Positions 24,612-34,423 of a DNA stretch of 64,000 nucleotides are shown piece after piece. The notes below the pieces were generated by a model that did not search any database, was not told the DNA's origin, and saw nothing but the letters and a program-made list of their open reading frames with translations. The stretch lies in contig JAETSR010000006.1 of NCBI GenBank assembly GCA_021769555.1, positions 62,001 through 126,000 on the forward strand, written 5' to 3'. The stretch is from Clostridiaceae bacterium. Its GTDB lineage: Bacteria; Bacillota; Clostridia; Oscillospirales; Acutalibacteraceae. The translations under genes and the position numbers were made by a program. Each line of letters starts with the position of its first letter. Positions within the stretch are counted from its first letter, which is position 1.

Positions 24612-26156
24612 ATGGAGCGTTTTGAGATAGCAAGGAGGCCGGCGGGTATAAAGAAACGCGTCTGGGCCCGTAACCTGGGGCTTATACTTATGGGCCTTTT
24701 GTTCACCCTGGGGGCTGTGGTGTATGCGGCTGTGGGCTGGATGGACAGGACTCTCCGCATACAGTTCGGCGAGCTTATATATACCCTCACTACCCCTCTG
24801 AAGGGCTCGAACATGGACATGGTGGCCCAGTGCATACACGCCAGCGGCACACAGATAACGCTGCTGATTCTATACTTTGCAGCCATCACGGCGGTGCTCT
24901 TTTTCCAGCGGAGATATACGGTGGTGTACCACTCCGAGAAGCGGGGAGACATGGATATCCTGAGGCTCTCCCGGAGAGTGCTCATGTGCGCGGGGGCGGT
25001 CTCCCTTGTGATGGCACTGCTGTTCACCGAGCGGACATTTAAGGTGATAGAATATGTACAGCTCCGCATGTCTCCCTCAAACCTTTATGAGGAGAACTAT
25101 GTTGACCCGCTGGATGTGAGCATTACCGGCGAGGGAAAAAATCTCATTTATATTTACCTTGAGAGCATGGAGACGGTCTATGCCGACACCGCCTCGGGCG
25201 GGGCCCAGCCGGATGTGAATTATATCCCCGGCCTTACGGAGCTTGCAAACGCGAATATCAGCTTCTCAAGCTCGGATAAGCTTGGGGGCTTTCACGCCAT
25301 AAACGGCACCACCTGGACCATGGGCGCGCTTCTGGCCACTACCTCCGGGGTGCCGTACTCCTTCCCCACAGAGCGCAACTCCATGGGCAAATGGGAGGAG
25401 TTCGCCGGGGGACTCACAACTCTGGGGGACGTGCTCGAGTCCAAGGGGTATAAAAATGAGTTCCTATGCGGCTCCAATTCGGACTTTGCCGGGAGAAGGA
25501 GCTATTTTGAGCAGCACGGGAACTATCAAATATTTGACCTGTACACTGCCCAGAACCGGGAGTATATCCCCAGGAACTACTTCGTGTGGTGGGGGTATGA
25601 GGACCTGTATCTCTATGAGATAGCGAAGGACGAGCTCACGGAGCTTGCGGGTTCCGGGGAGCCCTTCAACTTCACCATGCTCACCGTTGACACCCACTAT
25701 GTGGGCGGCTATGTGTGCAGCCTGTGCAAAAACGAGTATGAGGTGCCCACGGCAAATATCGTGGCCTGCGCGGACAGGCAGCTGATGGATTTTCTCAGCT
25801 GGTGCGGGGAACAGGATTTCTATGAGGACAGCGTAATTATAATTTCCGGCGACCATCCCCGCATGGACACTTTCCTGGTGGAGAGCGTTGAGGATTACTA
25901 TGACCGCACTGTGTACAACTGCTTTATAAACAGCGCGAAGGAGCCCTCGGGCAGCACTGTAAACCGGGATTTTACAGCCCTTGACATGTTCCCCACAATA
26001 CTCTCGGCCATGGGCTTCGACATAGAGGGAAACCGGCTGGGGCTGGGCGTGGACATGTTCAGCGGCGAGCCCACGCTCTGTGAGACTATGGGCTTTGATG
26101 AGCTTGAGGCAGAGACCAAGAAGTATTCAAAATATTATATTGAAAATTTCTCGTAG
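24612..26156 (+). CDS. LtaS/MdoB-like sulfatase-fold phosphoglycerol transferase
   Basis: The 514-residue protein has three N-terminal membrane helices (about 20-42, 81-102, 121-139) and an extracellular sulfatase-fold domain. Metal and catalytic sites are visible: LIYIYLESMET (Glu), NGTTWTMGALLATTSG (the Thr nucleophile region), TVDTHY and IISGDHPRMD. Known: LtaS polymerises glycerol phosphate and MdoB adds phosphoglycerol to glucans. Only three helices are seen versus five in LtaS, so it may modify a glycan rather than build lipoteichoic acid. It sits beside the MBOAT and DUF2142 genes. Confidence 0.88.
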   Translation: MERFEIARRPAGIKKRVWARNLGLILMGLLFTLGAVVYAAVGWMDRTLRIQFGELIYTLTTPLKGSNMDMVAQCIHASGTQITLLILYFAAITAVLFFQRRYTVVYHSEKRGDMDILRLSRRVLMCAGAVSLVMALLFTERTFKVIEYVQLRMSPSNLYEENYVDPLDVSITGEGKNLIYIYLESMETVYADTASGGAQPDVNYIPGLTELANANISFSSSDKLGGFHAINGTTWTMGALLATTSGVPYSFPTERNSMGKWEEFAGGLTTLGDVLESKGYKNEFLCGSNSDFAGRRSYFEQHGNYQIFDLYTAQNREYIPRNYFVWWGYEDLYLYEIAKDELTELAGSGEPFNFTMLTVDTHYVGGYVCSLCKNEYEVPTANIVACADRQLMDFLSWCGEQDFYEDSVIIISGDHPRMDTFLVESVEDYYDRTVYNCFINSAKEPSGSTVNRDFTALDMFPTILSAMGFDIEGNRLGLGVDMFSGEPTLCETMGFDELEAETKKYSKYYIENFS

Positions 26157-26167
26157 GGGGAATCAGC

Positions 26168-27034
26168 ATGTGGATAGCTGCTGCCGCGGGGTCGGCGCTG
26201 TTTGCGGGGCTCACGGCCATACTGGCAAAATGCGGGATAAAGAAGACGGGCTCCGACGCGGCCACGGCCCTCAGGACCATAGTGGTGCTGATATTCTCCT
26301 GGGTGATGGTGTTCATTGCGGGCTCGCAGGGGGGCATGACCGAGATAGCGCCCCGGTCCCTTTTGTTCCTGGTGCTGTCCGGCCTTGCCACAGGGGCCTC
26401 TTGGCTGTGCTACTTCAAGGCCCTCTCGCTGGGGGACGTGAACAGGGTGGCGCCCATCGATAAATCCAGCACCATACTTTCGGTCCTACTGGCGATAATA
26501 TGCTTTGGAGAGACCGGCGGCCTTGCGCTGAAGCTTCTGTGCACAGCGGTCCTGGGTGCAGGAATCTTCCTGATGGTAGAGAAAAAAGCCGGCGAGACTA
26601 AGGAGGCCCGCTCGGGATGGATGGCGTACGCTGTGCTCTCGGCAGTGTTCGCGGCGCTGACCTCCATACTTGCAAAGGCAGGCATAAGCGGCGTGGAGTC
26701 GAATCTGGCTACGGCGCTTCGCACCGGTGTAGTGCTTATAATGGCCTGGGCAATGGTGTTCATCAAGGGCGAGGCCTCAGAGCTCAGAAGCATAGACCGG
26801 AAGGAACTCCTTTTCATCGGGCTCTCAGGCCTTGCTACAGGCTGTTCCTGGCTGTGCTACTACTACGCCATACAGAACGGCATTGTGAGCATAGTCGTCC
26901 CAATTGACAAGCTGAGCATTGTGGTGACGGTGCTGTTCTCGTACATAGTGTTTGGAGAGAAGCTTACCCGGAAGTCCCTCCTGGGCCTCTGCCTGATGGT
27001 GCTTGCCACTGTCTGCATGGCGGTCTTCTGCTAA
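26168..27034 (+). CDS. EamA/DMT-superfamily transporter with two near-duplicate halves
   Basis: A 288-residue protein with ten helices in two EamA repeats (about 1-138 and 149-288). The halves are unusually alike: both have a Leu-Thr-x-Ile-Leu-Ala-Lys helix start, ATALRT..VVLI, LSGLATG.SWLCY and an APIDK/VPIDK motif. Known: EamA proteins export metabolites or cofactors; the substrate is unknown here. It lies 11 bases after the LtaS-like gene and converges on the ABC ATPase gene with a 14-base gap and no terminator. Confidence 0.88.
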   Translation: MWIAAAAGSALFAGLTAILAKCGIKKTGSDAATALRTIVVLIFSWVMVFIAGSQGGMTEIAPRSLLFLVLSGLATGASWLCYFKALSLGDVNRVAPIDKSSTILSVLLAIICFGETGGLALKLLCTAVLGAGIFLMVEKKAGETKEARSGWMAYAVLSAVFAALTSILAKAGISGVESNLATALRTGVVLIMAWAMVFIKGEASELRSIDRKELLFIGLSGLATGCSWLCYYYAIQNGIVSIVVPIDKLSIVVTVLFSYIVFGEKLTRKSLLGLCLMVLATVCMAVFC

Positions 27035-27048
27035 AATATTATTGAAAG

Positions 27049-27729
27049 TCAGCCGGCCCTCTCATCCTCGCTGAGCCTGCCGTCCTTCATGCGGTAGATA
27101 ACGTCGGCCTGGGCGGCAATGCCCTGGTCGTGGGTGACTACGATTATGCAGCGGTCCTCGTCCTTCGCAAGGCGCTTCAGCAAATCTATCACCATCTGGC
27201 CGTTCTCAGAGTCCAGGTTGCCCGTGGGCTCGTCGGCCAGTATCACAGGGCTGGAGCTTGCAAGGGCCCTCGCTATCGCCACGCGCTGCTGCTGCCCGCC
27301 GGAGAGCATTGCGGGGAGCTTGCGGGTGTCCACGTCCTCCAGGCCCACTGCAGCCAGAAGCTCCTTTGCCCGGGCCTTAGCCCTGCCGGCCTGGGACTTC
27401 TGTATCATCATCGGGTACATGACGTTTTCCAAAATGTTAAGGCTCGGAAACAGGTTAAAGGCCTGATATATCACGGACACATTCTCCCGGCGGTGGCGCT
27501 CGCTGCCGAAATCCTTCACGGACTGGCCGTTGGCTATGACCTCTCCCTCATTGGGGCTGCCAAGGCCCGCAAGCATGGACAGGAGCGTGGTCTTGCCCGA
27601 ACCGGACTGCCCCACTATCGCGTAGAACTTCCCCGCCTCAAAGTCACAGGTCACCTCGTCGAGGGCCTTCACCTGCTGGTATTTGCTCTGGTATACATAG
27701 GTCACGTTTTCAGCTTTAAGAACGCTCAT
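27049..27729 (-). CDS. ABC transporter ATP-binding protein (LolD/MacB-type)
   Basis: The ATG at 27729, with GGAG upstream, gives 226 residues; the open frame extends further upstream but the N-terminus [14 protein letters not shown] is typical. Walker A is [10 protein letters not shown], the signature is MLSGGQQQR, Walker B is [12 protein letters not shown] and the switch His is in VVTHD. The length and the PTGNLDS segment match ATPases that drive MacB/FtsX-type permeases. No permease gene is adjacent, which is unusual for this class. Confidence 0.88.
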   Translation of the reverse strand: MSVLKAENVTYVYQSKYQQVKALDEVTCDFEAGKFYAIVGQSGSGKTTLLSMLAGLGSPNEGEVIANGQSVKDFGSERHRRENVSVIYQAFNLFPSLNILENVMYPMMIQKSQAGRAKARAKELLAAVGLEDVDTRKLPAMLSGGQQQRVAIARALASSSPVILADEPTGNLDSENGQMVIDLLKRLAKDEDRCIIVVTHDQGIAAQADVIYRMKDGRLSEDERAG

Positions 27730-28037
27730 TTTAGTCACTCCATTTCCGGCGCGCTGGCCTGGTTGATTACTGTTAAGTATATTGTACCAGCTTTTTGTCA
27801 TTTGTGCAATATGATAAAACACATTAACATACTTCCTGCTCTCTTCTATAGACTGTACAAAAAAGAGAAATTTCATATTTTTAAAAAATTTTTTGAAAAA
27901 TATGCAGCCAAAAAGTGAAAACGTGACTTCTTATAGGTGTATAGGTGTGTTCTGCCCTGGGGGGATAAATTTGTCTTGCTTAAAATATTAAAATATGGTA
28001 AGATTATGTATAAAAAATTGCCAAAGGAGAAATCACT

Positions 28038-28751
28038 ATGCCAAACCTAACCCCTACCCCCCATAACGCCGCGACCCCAGATAAAATCGCAAAGACCGTA
28101 CTCATGCCCGGCGACCCCCTTAGGGCCAAGTTCATAGCCGAGAATTTCCTCACGGACGCGGTTTGCGTTAGCACTGTGCGCAATATGCTCTGCTATACCG
28201 GCAGCTATAACGGTAAACAGGTCACAGTCATGGGCGGCGGCATGGGTATGCCCTCTGTGGGAATCTATACCTATGAGCTCTTCAACTTTTACGGCGTGGA
28301 GAAGATAATCCGAATCGGCTCCGCCGGCACCCTGAACGAGCGCGCGGGCCTTCGGGACGTGGTTATCGGCGTGGGCGCCAGCACCGACTCAAACTATGCC
28401 CATCAGTTCGGCCTCCCCGGGACCTTCGCGCCCATAGCCGACTTTGACCTTGCCAGGGCTGCGGCGGAGGCCGGCAAGCGCCTGGGGATAAAGACTGTTG
28501 CGGGGAATATCCTGTCCTCGGACGTGTTCTACTCCGACGACGCGGACAGCCTCAAGAAATGGCAGAAGATGGGTATCCTGGCCGTAGAGATGGAGGCCGC
28601 CGCCCTGTATATGAACGCCGCTAGGGCGGGCAAAAAAGCCCTCTGCCTTCTGACTATCTCCGACTGCCCTGAGTCCGGTGAGGCGCTCTCGGCCGAGGAG
28701 CGCCAGAACAGCTTTACCGACATGATGAAGCTGGCCCTTGAGATTGCCTGA
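28038..28751 (+). CDS. deoD: Purine-nucleoside phosphorylase, DeoD type
   Basis: The 237-residue protein begins [20 protein letters not shown] and has the phosphate loop [42 protein letters not shown] and VEMEAAALY, all of the hexameric DeoD family. It splits purine (deoxy)ribonucleosides with phosphate to base and (deoxy)ribose-1-phosphate, which the next gene product (DeoB) isomerises. AAAGGAG precedes the ATG. A weak promoter candidate (TTGCTT, 17, TAAGAT) lies in the AT-rich region upstream. Confidence 0.95.
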   Translation: MPNLTPTPHNAATPDKIAKTVLMPGDPLRAKFIAENFLTDAVCVSTVRNMLCYTGSYNGKQVTVMGGGMGMPSVGIYTYELFNFYGVEKIIRIGSAGTLNERAGLRDVVIGVGASTDSNYAHQFGLPGTFAPIADFDLARAAAEAGKRLGIKTVAGNILSSDVFYSDDADSLKKWQKMGILAVEMEAAALYMNAARAGKKALCLLTISDCPESGEALSAEERQNSFTDMMKLALEIA

Positions 28752-28762
28752 GGCCGTTTGTT

Positions 28763-29950
28763 ATGAGAAAGTATAAGCGGATATTTATAATCGTCATAGA
28801 CTCCCTGGGGATTGGGGCCATGCCGGACGCTGAACAGTTCGGCGACGAGGGGGCCGATACCCTTGGGCATATCGCCGAAACGGCGGGGCTTAGCATACCC
28901 AGCCTGCGCCGCCTGGGGCTTGGTAATCTTCGGCACCTTAAAGGGCTCTCCCCCTGTGACGACCCTATCGGGTACCGCATGGTCCTGGAGGAGGCAAGCA
29001 GCGGCAAGGACACCATGACCGGCCACTGGGAGATGATGGGTCTGCACATCACCACGCCATTCAAGACTTTCACAGGCACCGGCTTCCCTCCTGAGCTCAT
29101 CTCTGAGCTTGAGCGGCTCACCGGGCGCAGGATAATCGGCAATAGGAGCGCCAGCGGCACGGAGATTTTAGAGGAACTGGGTGAGGAGGAAATCGGGAAG
29201 GGACATCTCATCGTGTACACCTCCGCTGACTCCGTGCTGCAGATTTGCGGCAATGAGGAGACAATGGGCCTTGAGACCCTGTATCATTACTGCGAGCTGG
29301 CCCGGGAGCTCACCATGCGTGAGGAGTGGCGGGTAGGCAGGGTGATAGCAAGGCCGTATGTAGGCAGAAAGCGCGGGGAGTTCAGGCGCACCTCCAACCG
29401 GCATGACTACGCGCTGAAGCCCTATGGCAAAACCTGCCTGGACGCCCTTAAAGAAGCGGGCCTGGATGTGATATCCGTGGGGAAAATCTATGATATCTTC
29501 GACGGAGAGGGCCTGACAAAGGCCTTCCGCTCCAAGAGCTCAGTCCACGGCATGGAGCAGACGATAGAGCTCCTGGGCACAGACTTCACCGGGCTCTGCT
29601 TTGTGAACCTTGTGGACTTCGACGCCCTCTGGGGACACCGCCGGGACCCCTACGGCTACGCCACCGAGCTTGAGCGCTTCGACGAAAAGCTTGGCATAGC
29701 CCTCCCAATGCTCCGGGAGGACGACCTGCTGATGATAACCGCCGACCATGGCAACGACCCCACTTTTAAGGGCACCGACCACACCCGGGAGCGCGTGCCG
29801 CTGCTGATGTACTCCCCCGGCATGGCCGGCGGCGGTCAGCTGGACACAGAAAAGTGCTTCGCTGTGATAGGCGCTGCTGTGGCTGATAACTTCGGCATCC
29901 CTATGCCTGAGGGAACTATCGGGCACTCAATACTGGGTAAGCTTGTATAA
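28763..29950 (+). CDS. deoB: Phosphopentomutase
   Basis: The 395-residue protein converts (deoxy)ribose-1-phosphate to the 5-phosphate. It starts [32 protein letters not shown] (metal Asp), has [12 protein letters not shown] (the phosphorylated Thr region) and ends [24 protein letters not shown], the alkaline-phosphatase-superfamily metal site. It is 11 bases downstream of deoD and ends at a strong terminator. Together the two feed nucleoside pentoses into central metabolism. Confidence 0.96.
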   Translation: MRKYKRIFIIVIDSLGIGAMPDAEQFGDEGADTLGHIAETAGLSIPSLRRLGLGNLRHLKGLSPCDDPIGYRMVLEEASSGKDTMTGHWEMMGLHITTPFKTFTGTGFPPELISELERLTGRRIIGNRSASGTEILEELGEEEIGKGHLIVYTSADSVLQICGNEETMGLETLYHYCELARELTMREEWRVGRVIARPYVGRKRGEFRRTSNRHDYALKPYGKTCLDALKEAGLDVISVGKIYDIFDGEGLTKAFRSKSSVHGMEQTIELLGTDFTGLCFVNLVDFDALWGHRRDPYGYATELERFDEKLGIALPMLREDDLLMITADHGNDPTFKGTDHTRERVPLLMYSPGMAGGGQLDTEKCFAVIGAAVADNFGIPMPEGTIGHSILGKLV

Positions 29951-29955
29951 ATGTA

Positions 29956-29981
29956 AAACCCCTGGAAATCCAGGGGTTTTT
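29956..29981. terminator. Bidirectional Rho-independent terminator
   Basis: AACCCCTGG and CCAGGGGTT form the stem around AAAT; T-runs follow on both strands. It serves convergent deoB (plus) and the GH4 gene (minus). Confidence 0.88.
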
Positions 29982-29984
29982 CTC

Positions 29985-31307
29985 TTAGTGGTACTTAGGG
30001 AGCCAGTCGCCGTGGGTGGCGATAAGGTCGTCCACCATCTTGATGATGGTATCGATATCAAGCTCGCTGCCGGTATGGGGGTCCAGCATGGCGGCCTGGT
30101 AGATATGCTCTTTCTTCTTAGTGACGGCGGCCTCGATAGTCAGAAGCTGCACGTTGATGTTCGTCATGTTCATGGCCGCGCACTGGACGGGCAGGCGGCC
30201 CACCCGGCAGGGGTTCACGCCCCGGCCGTCCACAAGGCAGGGCACCTCTACACAGGCGTCATGGGGCAGGTTCTCGATGAGCCCGCCGGTGTTCAGCACG
30301 TTGCCGCCTATCTTATAGGGATTGCCGGTCATGATGGACTCCATGATATAGCTCGCGTACTCGCGGCTGCGCTTATGGTCCAGCTGATGGCTCTCCCTAA
30401 GCTGGTCCCGCTCCTTGGCCCAGCCCTCTATCTGGTTCACGCAGCGGCGGGGGTACTCGTCCAGGGGGATATTGTAGCGGTCGATAAGCTCGAGGTATTT
30501 TGACTTGATGTAGAACATATTGTACTCGGAGTTATGCTCGCTGGACTCGGTGCAGTAGTAGCCGAACTTGTCTATGTACTCGAAGCGTATCATGTCGTCG
30601 TGCTTCTCTGAGGCGTTCTTCTCCTTTGCCCGGCGGCGTATCTCGGGATACAGGTCGTTGCCGTCCTTGTCCTTTATCTCCAGGAGCCAGCCCATGTGGT
30701 TTATGCCCGCGATGAACTCTTTCCTGCCCTCGAGCTTGTCCTCCATCCCCAGCTTCTTTAAAAGGCCCTCGGAGCAGACCTGCACGCTGTGGCAGAGGCC
30801 AACGGTCTTCACGCCGGTGTAGCGCTGCATATAGCCTGAGAGCATTGCCATGGGGTTCGTGTAGTTGAGGAACCAGGCGTCGGGGCAGACCTCCTCCATG
30901 TCCTTGGCAAAATCGTCCATTACAGGGATTGTGCGAAGGGCGCGCATAATGCCGCCTATGCCTAAGGTATCGCCTATAGTCTGGCGAAGACCGTACTTCT
31001 TGGGCACCTCGAAGTCGATTATGGTGCAGGGGTCGTAGAGTCCCACCTGGATGGCGTTTACAACGAAGGTTGCGCCCCTGAGAGCCTCCTTGCGGTTCTC
31101 AACCCCCAGGAAGGTGGTAATTTTGCTGCGGCCTCCCAGGGTCTCGTTCATAGCCCCAAGTATCTCCGCGCTCTCCTGCAGGCGCTGGCCGTCGATGTCA
31201 TAGAGGGCGAACTCCGCCTCCCGGAGGGTCTCGCTGCACATGCAGTCGCCGATTACGTTCCGGGCGAAGACGGTGCTGCCCGCGCCCATAAATGTGATTT
31301 TCAACAT
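29985..31307 (-). CDS. GH4-family alpha-galactosidase/alpha-glucosidase
   Basis: The ATG at 31307 (AGAGG upstream) gives 440 residues starting MLKITFMGAGSTVFARNVIGD, the NAD-binding loop of GH4. Also seen are FVVNAIQVGLYDP, WFLNYTNPMAML, the metal-site Cys in VGLCHSVQ, and FIAGINHMGWLLEI with the metal-site His. Known: GH4 enzymes hydrolyse alpha-glycosides through an NAD-dependent redox mechanism and need Mn2+. The pattern is closest to MelA-type alpha-galactosidases. It has its own promoter, so it is linked to but separable from the operon at 31.4-37.6 kb. Confidence 0.88.
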   Translation of the reverse strand: MLKITFMGAGSTVFARNVIGDCMCSETLREAEFALYDIDGQRLQESAEILGAMNETLGGRSKITTFLGVENRKEALRGATFVVNAIQVGLYDPCTIIDFEVPKKYGLRQTIGDTLGIGGIMRALRTIPVMDDFAKDMEEVCPDAWFLNYTNPMAMLSGYMQRYTGVKTVGLCHSVQVCSEGLLKKLGMEDKLEGRKEFIAGINHMGWLLEIKDKDGNDLYPEIRRRAKEKNASEKHDDMIRFEYIDKFGYYCTESSEHNSEYNMFYIKSKYLELIDRYNIPLDEYPRRCVNQIEGWAKERDQLRESHQLDHKRSREYASYIMESIMTGNPYKIGGNVLNTGGLIENLPHDACVEVPCLVDGRGVNPCRVGRLPVQCAAMNMTNINVQLLTIEAAVTKKKEHIYQAAMLDPHTGSELDIDTIIKMVDDLIATHGDWLPKYH

Positions 31308-31339
31308 AAGCCTCTGTTTCCTTTCATTTGGTTTCCTCA

Positions 31340-31368
31340 AGAATAGCACAGCCGGCCTGAAATAGCAA
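31340..31368 (-). promoter_or_regulatory. Promoter of the GH4 gene
   Basis: Minus strand: TTGCTA, 17-base spacer, TATTCT, about 33 bases before the ATG. Confidence 0.55.
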
Positions 31369-31446
31369 GAGGGTATTTTTTAGATTTGCATGGTTATTTT
31401 ACGGTTTTCAGAAAAACCTCCTGCCTGCGATGGATTTCCCCCGGGT

Positions 31447-32964
31447 TTACTCAACCCTAATCAGCCGTACAGCCATGTATTCTTTCCCCGGAAGCTTTAT
31501 ACGGAATTTTCCCTCATGCACTCCCCCGTCGGTGACGGTCATCTCCCAAGTGTCGATTATCTCCGCCTTCCACCTGCCCTCGGGCTTCACAAAGTCTCGG
31601 AAGCTGGGCCTGCCGAAGCCGTAGTAGTGTATCTCATAGCCCGCGCCTGCGCCAAAGGTCAGGAAGTCTATGCCGTCCGGAACGCCTACGGTCTCATCGA
31701 AGCTCCCCTGGCCGCGCCTCAGGCCGTAGCCGGGGGTCTCGCACAAAATCCTGTGCAGGAATTTTATGCGCGCGGGACTCTCCCCATGGAGCTGGCCGCC
31801 GTGGCTCCACCAGAGGATATCATTCTCCTCGTCTATAAACGTCTCCCCATGGCCCGCGTAGCCGCCCCTGAGGGAGGCCTCCCAGAAGCGCCTGGTGAGC
31901 TCCTGGCCAGAGATATTGCCCCAGCCCATGTCGATATTTCCCTCATAGGATATCTCATCCCAGACTATGGGCTTACCCCAGCGGGTCCTGTATTCGTCGG
32001 TGTATTCCACATGCCGGTACAGGTCCTGCCGCTGAAGGGAGCAGTGGGTTATCCACGGCCTTGAGTGGTCGTAGAAGGCCATGCAGTTATGTATGCCCCT
32101 CAGGTGGTTATACGGGTCTTTCTCACAGATTATCCCGGCATAGCGCTCCCAGTCCTCAAGCTTCTTATCAAACAGCAGGTCATACTCGTTGGCAAGGCTC
32201 CACCACACGTTGCGGTACGCCGCAAACCTGGCGATAGCGTATTTCCAGTACAGGTCGTCCTGCTGGGCGGTCATGGACTTAAAGCCCCAGCGGTCGTATG
32301 GGTGCATGACGATGATATCAGCTTCTATGCCCCGCTCCATCAGCTCCGCAATGCAGCGCTCTATGCGCCGGAAGTGCTCGGGGTTGAAGCGGGTAAAATC
32401 CCAGCGGTTGCCGGAGGTGTCAATCTCATAGGTAAAAGTCTCTTCATTCAGCCCGGAGTTATCCATTGGCGTGCCCTCATAGGGAAAGGTCTCCGGGTCC
32501 CGGAAATTGTGGATATAGTGCTTGGGGAACACACAGAAGCGCATTTTATTGAAATATCCCCGGTCCAGCTCCTTGAGGGTCTGTTGATGTATCTCCTCGG
32601 GCTGATGGGCCCAGGCGTAGCAGGTGGTGCCCACGGAGTAGTATGGCGTTGTGTCCTCGTAGGCAAAGTGAAATTGATTCACCACCCGCATGGGGCCGTG
32701 GTTCCCCTCCCCGGGCGCGGTCACGGTAAACTCCCCGGCGGCAGGCTCGCCGAATGTCCCGGACATCTCATAGGTGTATTCTCCTTCAAAACTGGGCATG
32801 AAGCGGGCCTTATATATGCCGCCGCCATCGTAGAACCCATCCACGGTAACGGTCTCGTTTTTGCCCTTGAATACGGCGGTGCAGGTATAGTCGGTAAAGG
32901 GGTTTCCTTCGGTCCTGCCCGGGGCGCTCACCTCGAGCATACCCCATTTCTCTACAGTTCTCAT
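31447..32964 (-). CDS. DUF5060 / apiosidase-like (DUF4038) / DUF5605 glycoside hydrolase
   Basis: A 505-residue protein without a signal peptide. An N-terminal beta-sandwich (about 1-85, with FEGEYTYEMSGTFGEP) resembles DUF5060. A TIM barrel of the apiosidase-like type follows: YSVGTTCYAWAHQ, FNKMRFCVFPK, VWWSLANEYD (a candidate acid/base Glu) and PIVWDEISYEGN (a candidate nucleophile Glu). A C-terminal beta domain ends the protein. Known: the barrel family includes GH140 apiosidase acting on rhamnogalacturonan II. Being cytoplasmic, it would act on imported oligosaccharides. It is the last gene of the isomerase-transketolase-kinase operon. Confidence 0.75.
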   Translation of the reverse strand: MRTVEKWGMLEVSAPGRTEGNPFTDYTCTAVFKGKNETVTVDGFYDGGGIYKARFMPSFEGEYTYEMSGTFGEPAAGEFTVTAPGEGNHGPMRVVNQFHFAYEDTTPYYSVGTTCYAWAHQPEEIHQQTLKELDRGYFNKMRFCVFPKHYIHNFRDPETFPYEGTPMDNSGLNEETFTYEIDTSGNRWDFTRFNPEHFRRIERCIAELMERGIEADIIVMHPYDRWGFKSMTAQQDDLYWKYAIARFAAYRNVWWSLANEYDLLFDKKLEDWERYAGIICEKDPYNHLRGIHNCMAFYDHSRPWITHCSLQRQDLYRHVEYTDEYRTRWGKPIVWDEISYEGNIDMGWGNISGQELTRRFWEASLRGGYAGHGETFIDEENDILWWSHGGQLHGESPARIKFLHRILCETPGYGLRRGQGSFDETVGVPDGIDFLTFGAGAGYEIHYYGFGRPSFRDFVKPEGRWKAEIIDTWEMTVTDGGVHEGKFRIKLPGKEYMAVRLIRVE

Positions 32965-32980
32965 AGCGCTTTTCCTCCTG

Positions 32981-34423
32981 TTAAAGCAGCATGTCTATTG
33001 CGTTTTTCCATCCGTTCAGGCGTCTTTCCCGCCATTCCCCGCTCTGTTCGGGAATGTATGCTTTAAAGTTCATTTGAGAATATATGTCATTCACGTACAG
33101 ACCTGCGGCTATCCCCGCACAGTACCCTGCGCCGATTCCCGAAAGCTCCTCACGCTCCGGCACGGCAACCGGAATGCCCAGAATATCGCTCTGGAACTGC
33201 ATGAGATAGCTGTCCCGGGTAGGGCCGCCGTCGGCCCGGAGCTCTGTGAGGGCCACGCCTTCGCGTGCCATGGCATTGACAATATCTGCAATCTGAAATC
33301 CAATGCTCTCCTCCGCCGCTTTGACTATCTCCGCTCGCCCGGTGCTGCGTCCCATGCCGCAAATCACCGCCCGGGCGTCGGACTTCCAATAGGGCGCGCC
33401 CAGTCCGGTGAAGGCTGGTACCAGATATGTGCTGTCATTCAGGTCGGCAGCGGCGGCGATTTTTCCTGCCTCTTTTGACGAGCCCAGCAGCTTTACATCG
33501 TCTGTGAGCCACTTTATAACAGAGCCGGTATAGTTGATATTGCCCTCCAGCACATAGCTGACCCTGCCGCCCATGCCCCACGCAAGAGAGGTTACCAGGC
33601 CTCTCCCGCTGAAAACAGGCTTTTCCCCGATGTTTACCATAACCGAAGAGCCTGTACCATAAGTCGCCTTACCCATGCCGGGCTTGACGCACCCCTGGCC
33701 GAACAACGCGCCGTGAGAATCGCCCAAAACGCCATATATGCGTATCTTTTCTGGCAGAACGCCGCCTATATCGGTATTCCCGAAGTGACTGTCGCTCATA
33801 CAGACCTCTGGAAGCATATCTGAGGCTACGCCGAATAATTTACATAAATCTTCGTCCCAGCTCAGTGTGTTAATATTGAAAAGCTGGGTGCGGCTGGCGT
33901 TTGAATAGTCGGTTTTGAAATTGCCGGTGAGCTTAAAGATAAGCCAGCTGTCTATAGTCCCAGCGCATAAATCCCGCCCGGATATGTCCGGAGCGTTCTC
34001 TAAAATCCAAGCCCACTTGGCCGCCGGGAAGTATGGGGACAGCCGCAGGCCGGTCTTTTTGCGGACAGCTTCGGCATGGGCCTCCAGTCGGTCGCAGATG
34101 GGCTGGGCCCGGCCGCACTGCCACACTACGGCGTCGGCGATGGGCTCGCCGGTATTTCTGTCCCAGATAAGCGCCGTCTCCCGCTGGTTGCTGATACCGA
34201 GAGCAGCTATCTGCGACACGCTGATACGCTGTGTATCAATCAATATTTTGACGACATTTATTGTATTTCTGTAGATTTCCATAGGGTCGTGGCTTACCCA
34301 GCCCCGCTCGTTTATTTTCTGCTCGTGGGGCAGGTCAGCACGGCCTAAAAGCGCTCCGTTTTCATCCAAAAGCAGGGCCTTTGTCCCGGAGGTGCTCTGG
34401 TCGATACTGAGAATATATTTCAC
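32981..34423 (-). CDS. FGGY-family carbohydrate kinase (glycerol-kinase-like)
   Basis: The 480-residue protein follows glycerol kinase closely: SIDQSTSGTKALLLD (phosphate 1), ISNQRETALIWDRNTGEPIADAVVWQC, SNASRTQLFNINTLSWDEDL, YGTGSSVMVNIGEKP and PAFTGLGAPYW. At the substrate Asp the motif is GDSHGALFG where GlpK has GDQQAALFG, so the substrate probably differs from glycerol. Lying between a split transketolase and an apiosidase-like enzyme, it could be a ketose kinase such as D-apulose kinase. It overlaps the transketolase C-half gene by 4 bases. Confidence 0.85.
   Translation of the reverse strand: MKYILSIDQSTSGTKALLLDENGALLGRADLPHEQKINERGWVSHDPMEIYRNTINVVKILIDTQRISVSQIAALGISNQRETALIWDRNTGEPIADAVVWQCGRAQPICDRLEAHAEAVRKKTGLRLSPYFPAAKWAWILENAPDISGRDLCAGTIDSWLIFKLTGNFKTDYSNASRTQLFNINTLSWDEDLCKLFGVASDMLPEVCMSDSHFGNTDIGGVLPEKIRIYGVLGDSHGALFGQGCVKPGMGKATYGTGSSVMVNIGEKPVFSGRGLVTSLAWGMGGRVSYVLEGNINYTGSVIKWLTDDVKLLGSSKEAGKIAAAADLNDSTYLVPAFTGLGAPYWKSDARAVICGMGRSTGRAEIVKAAEESIGFQIADIVNAMAREGVALTELRADGGPTRDSYLMQFQSDILGIPVAVPEREELSGIGAGYCAGIAAGLYVNDIYSQMNFKAYIPEQSGEWRERRLNGWKNAIDMLL

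Noticed and set aside
32981-34423. Naming the FGGY kinase glpK (glycerol kinase)
   Set aside because: The substrate motif departs from GlpK (GDSHGA instead of GDQQAA), and the gene is in a sugar operon with transketolase and isomerase rather than with glpF or glpD.
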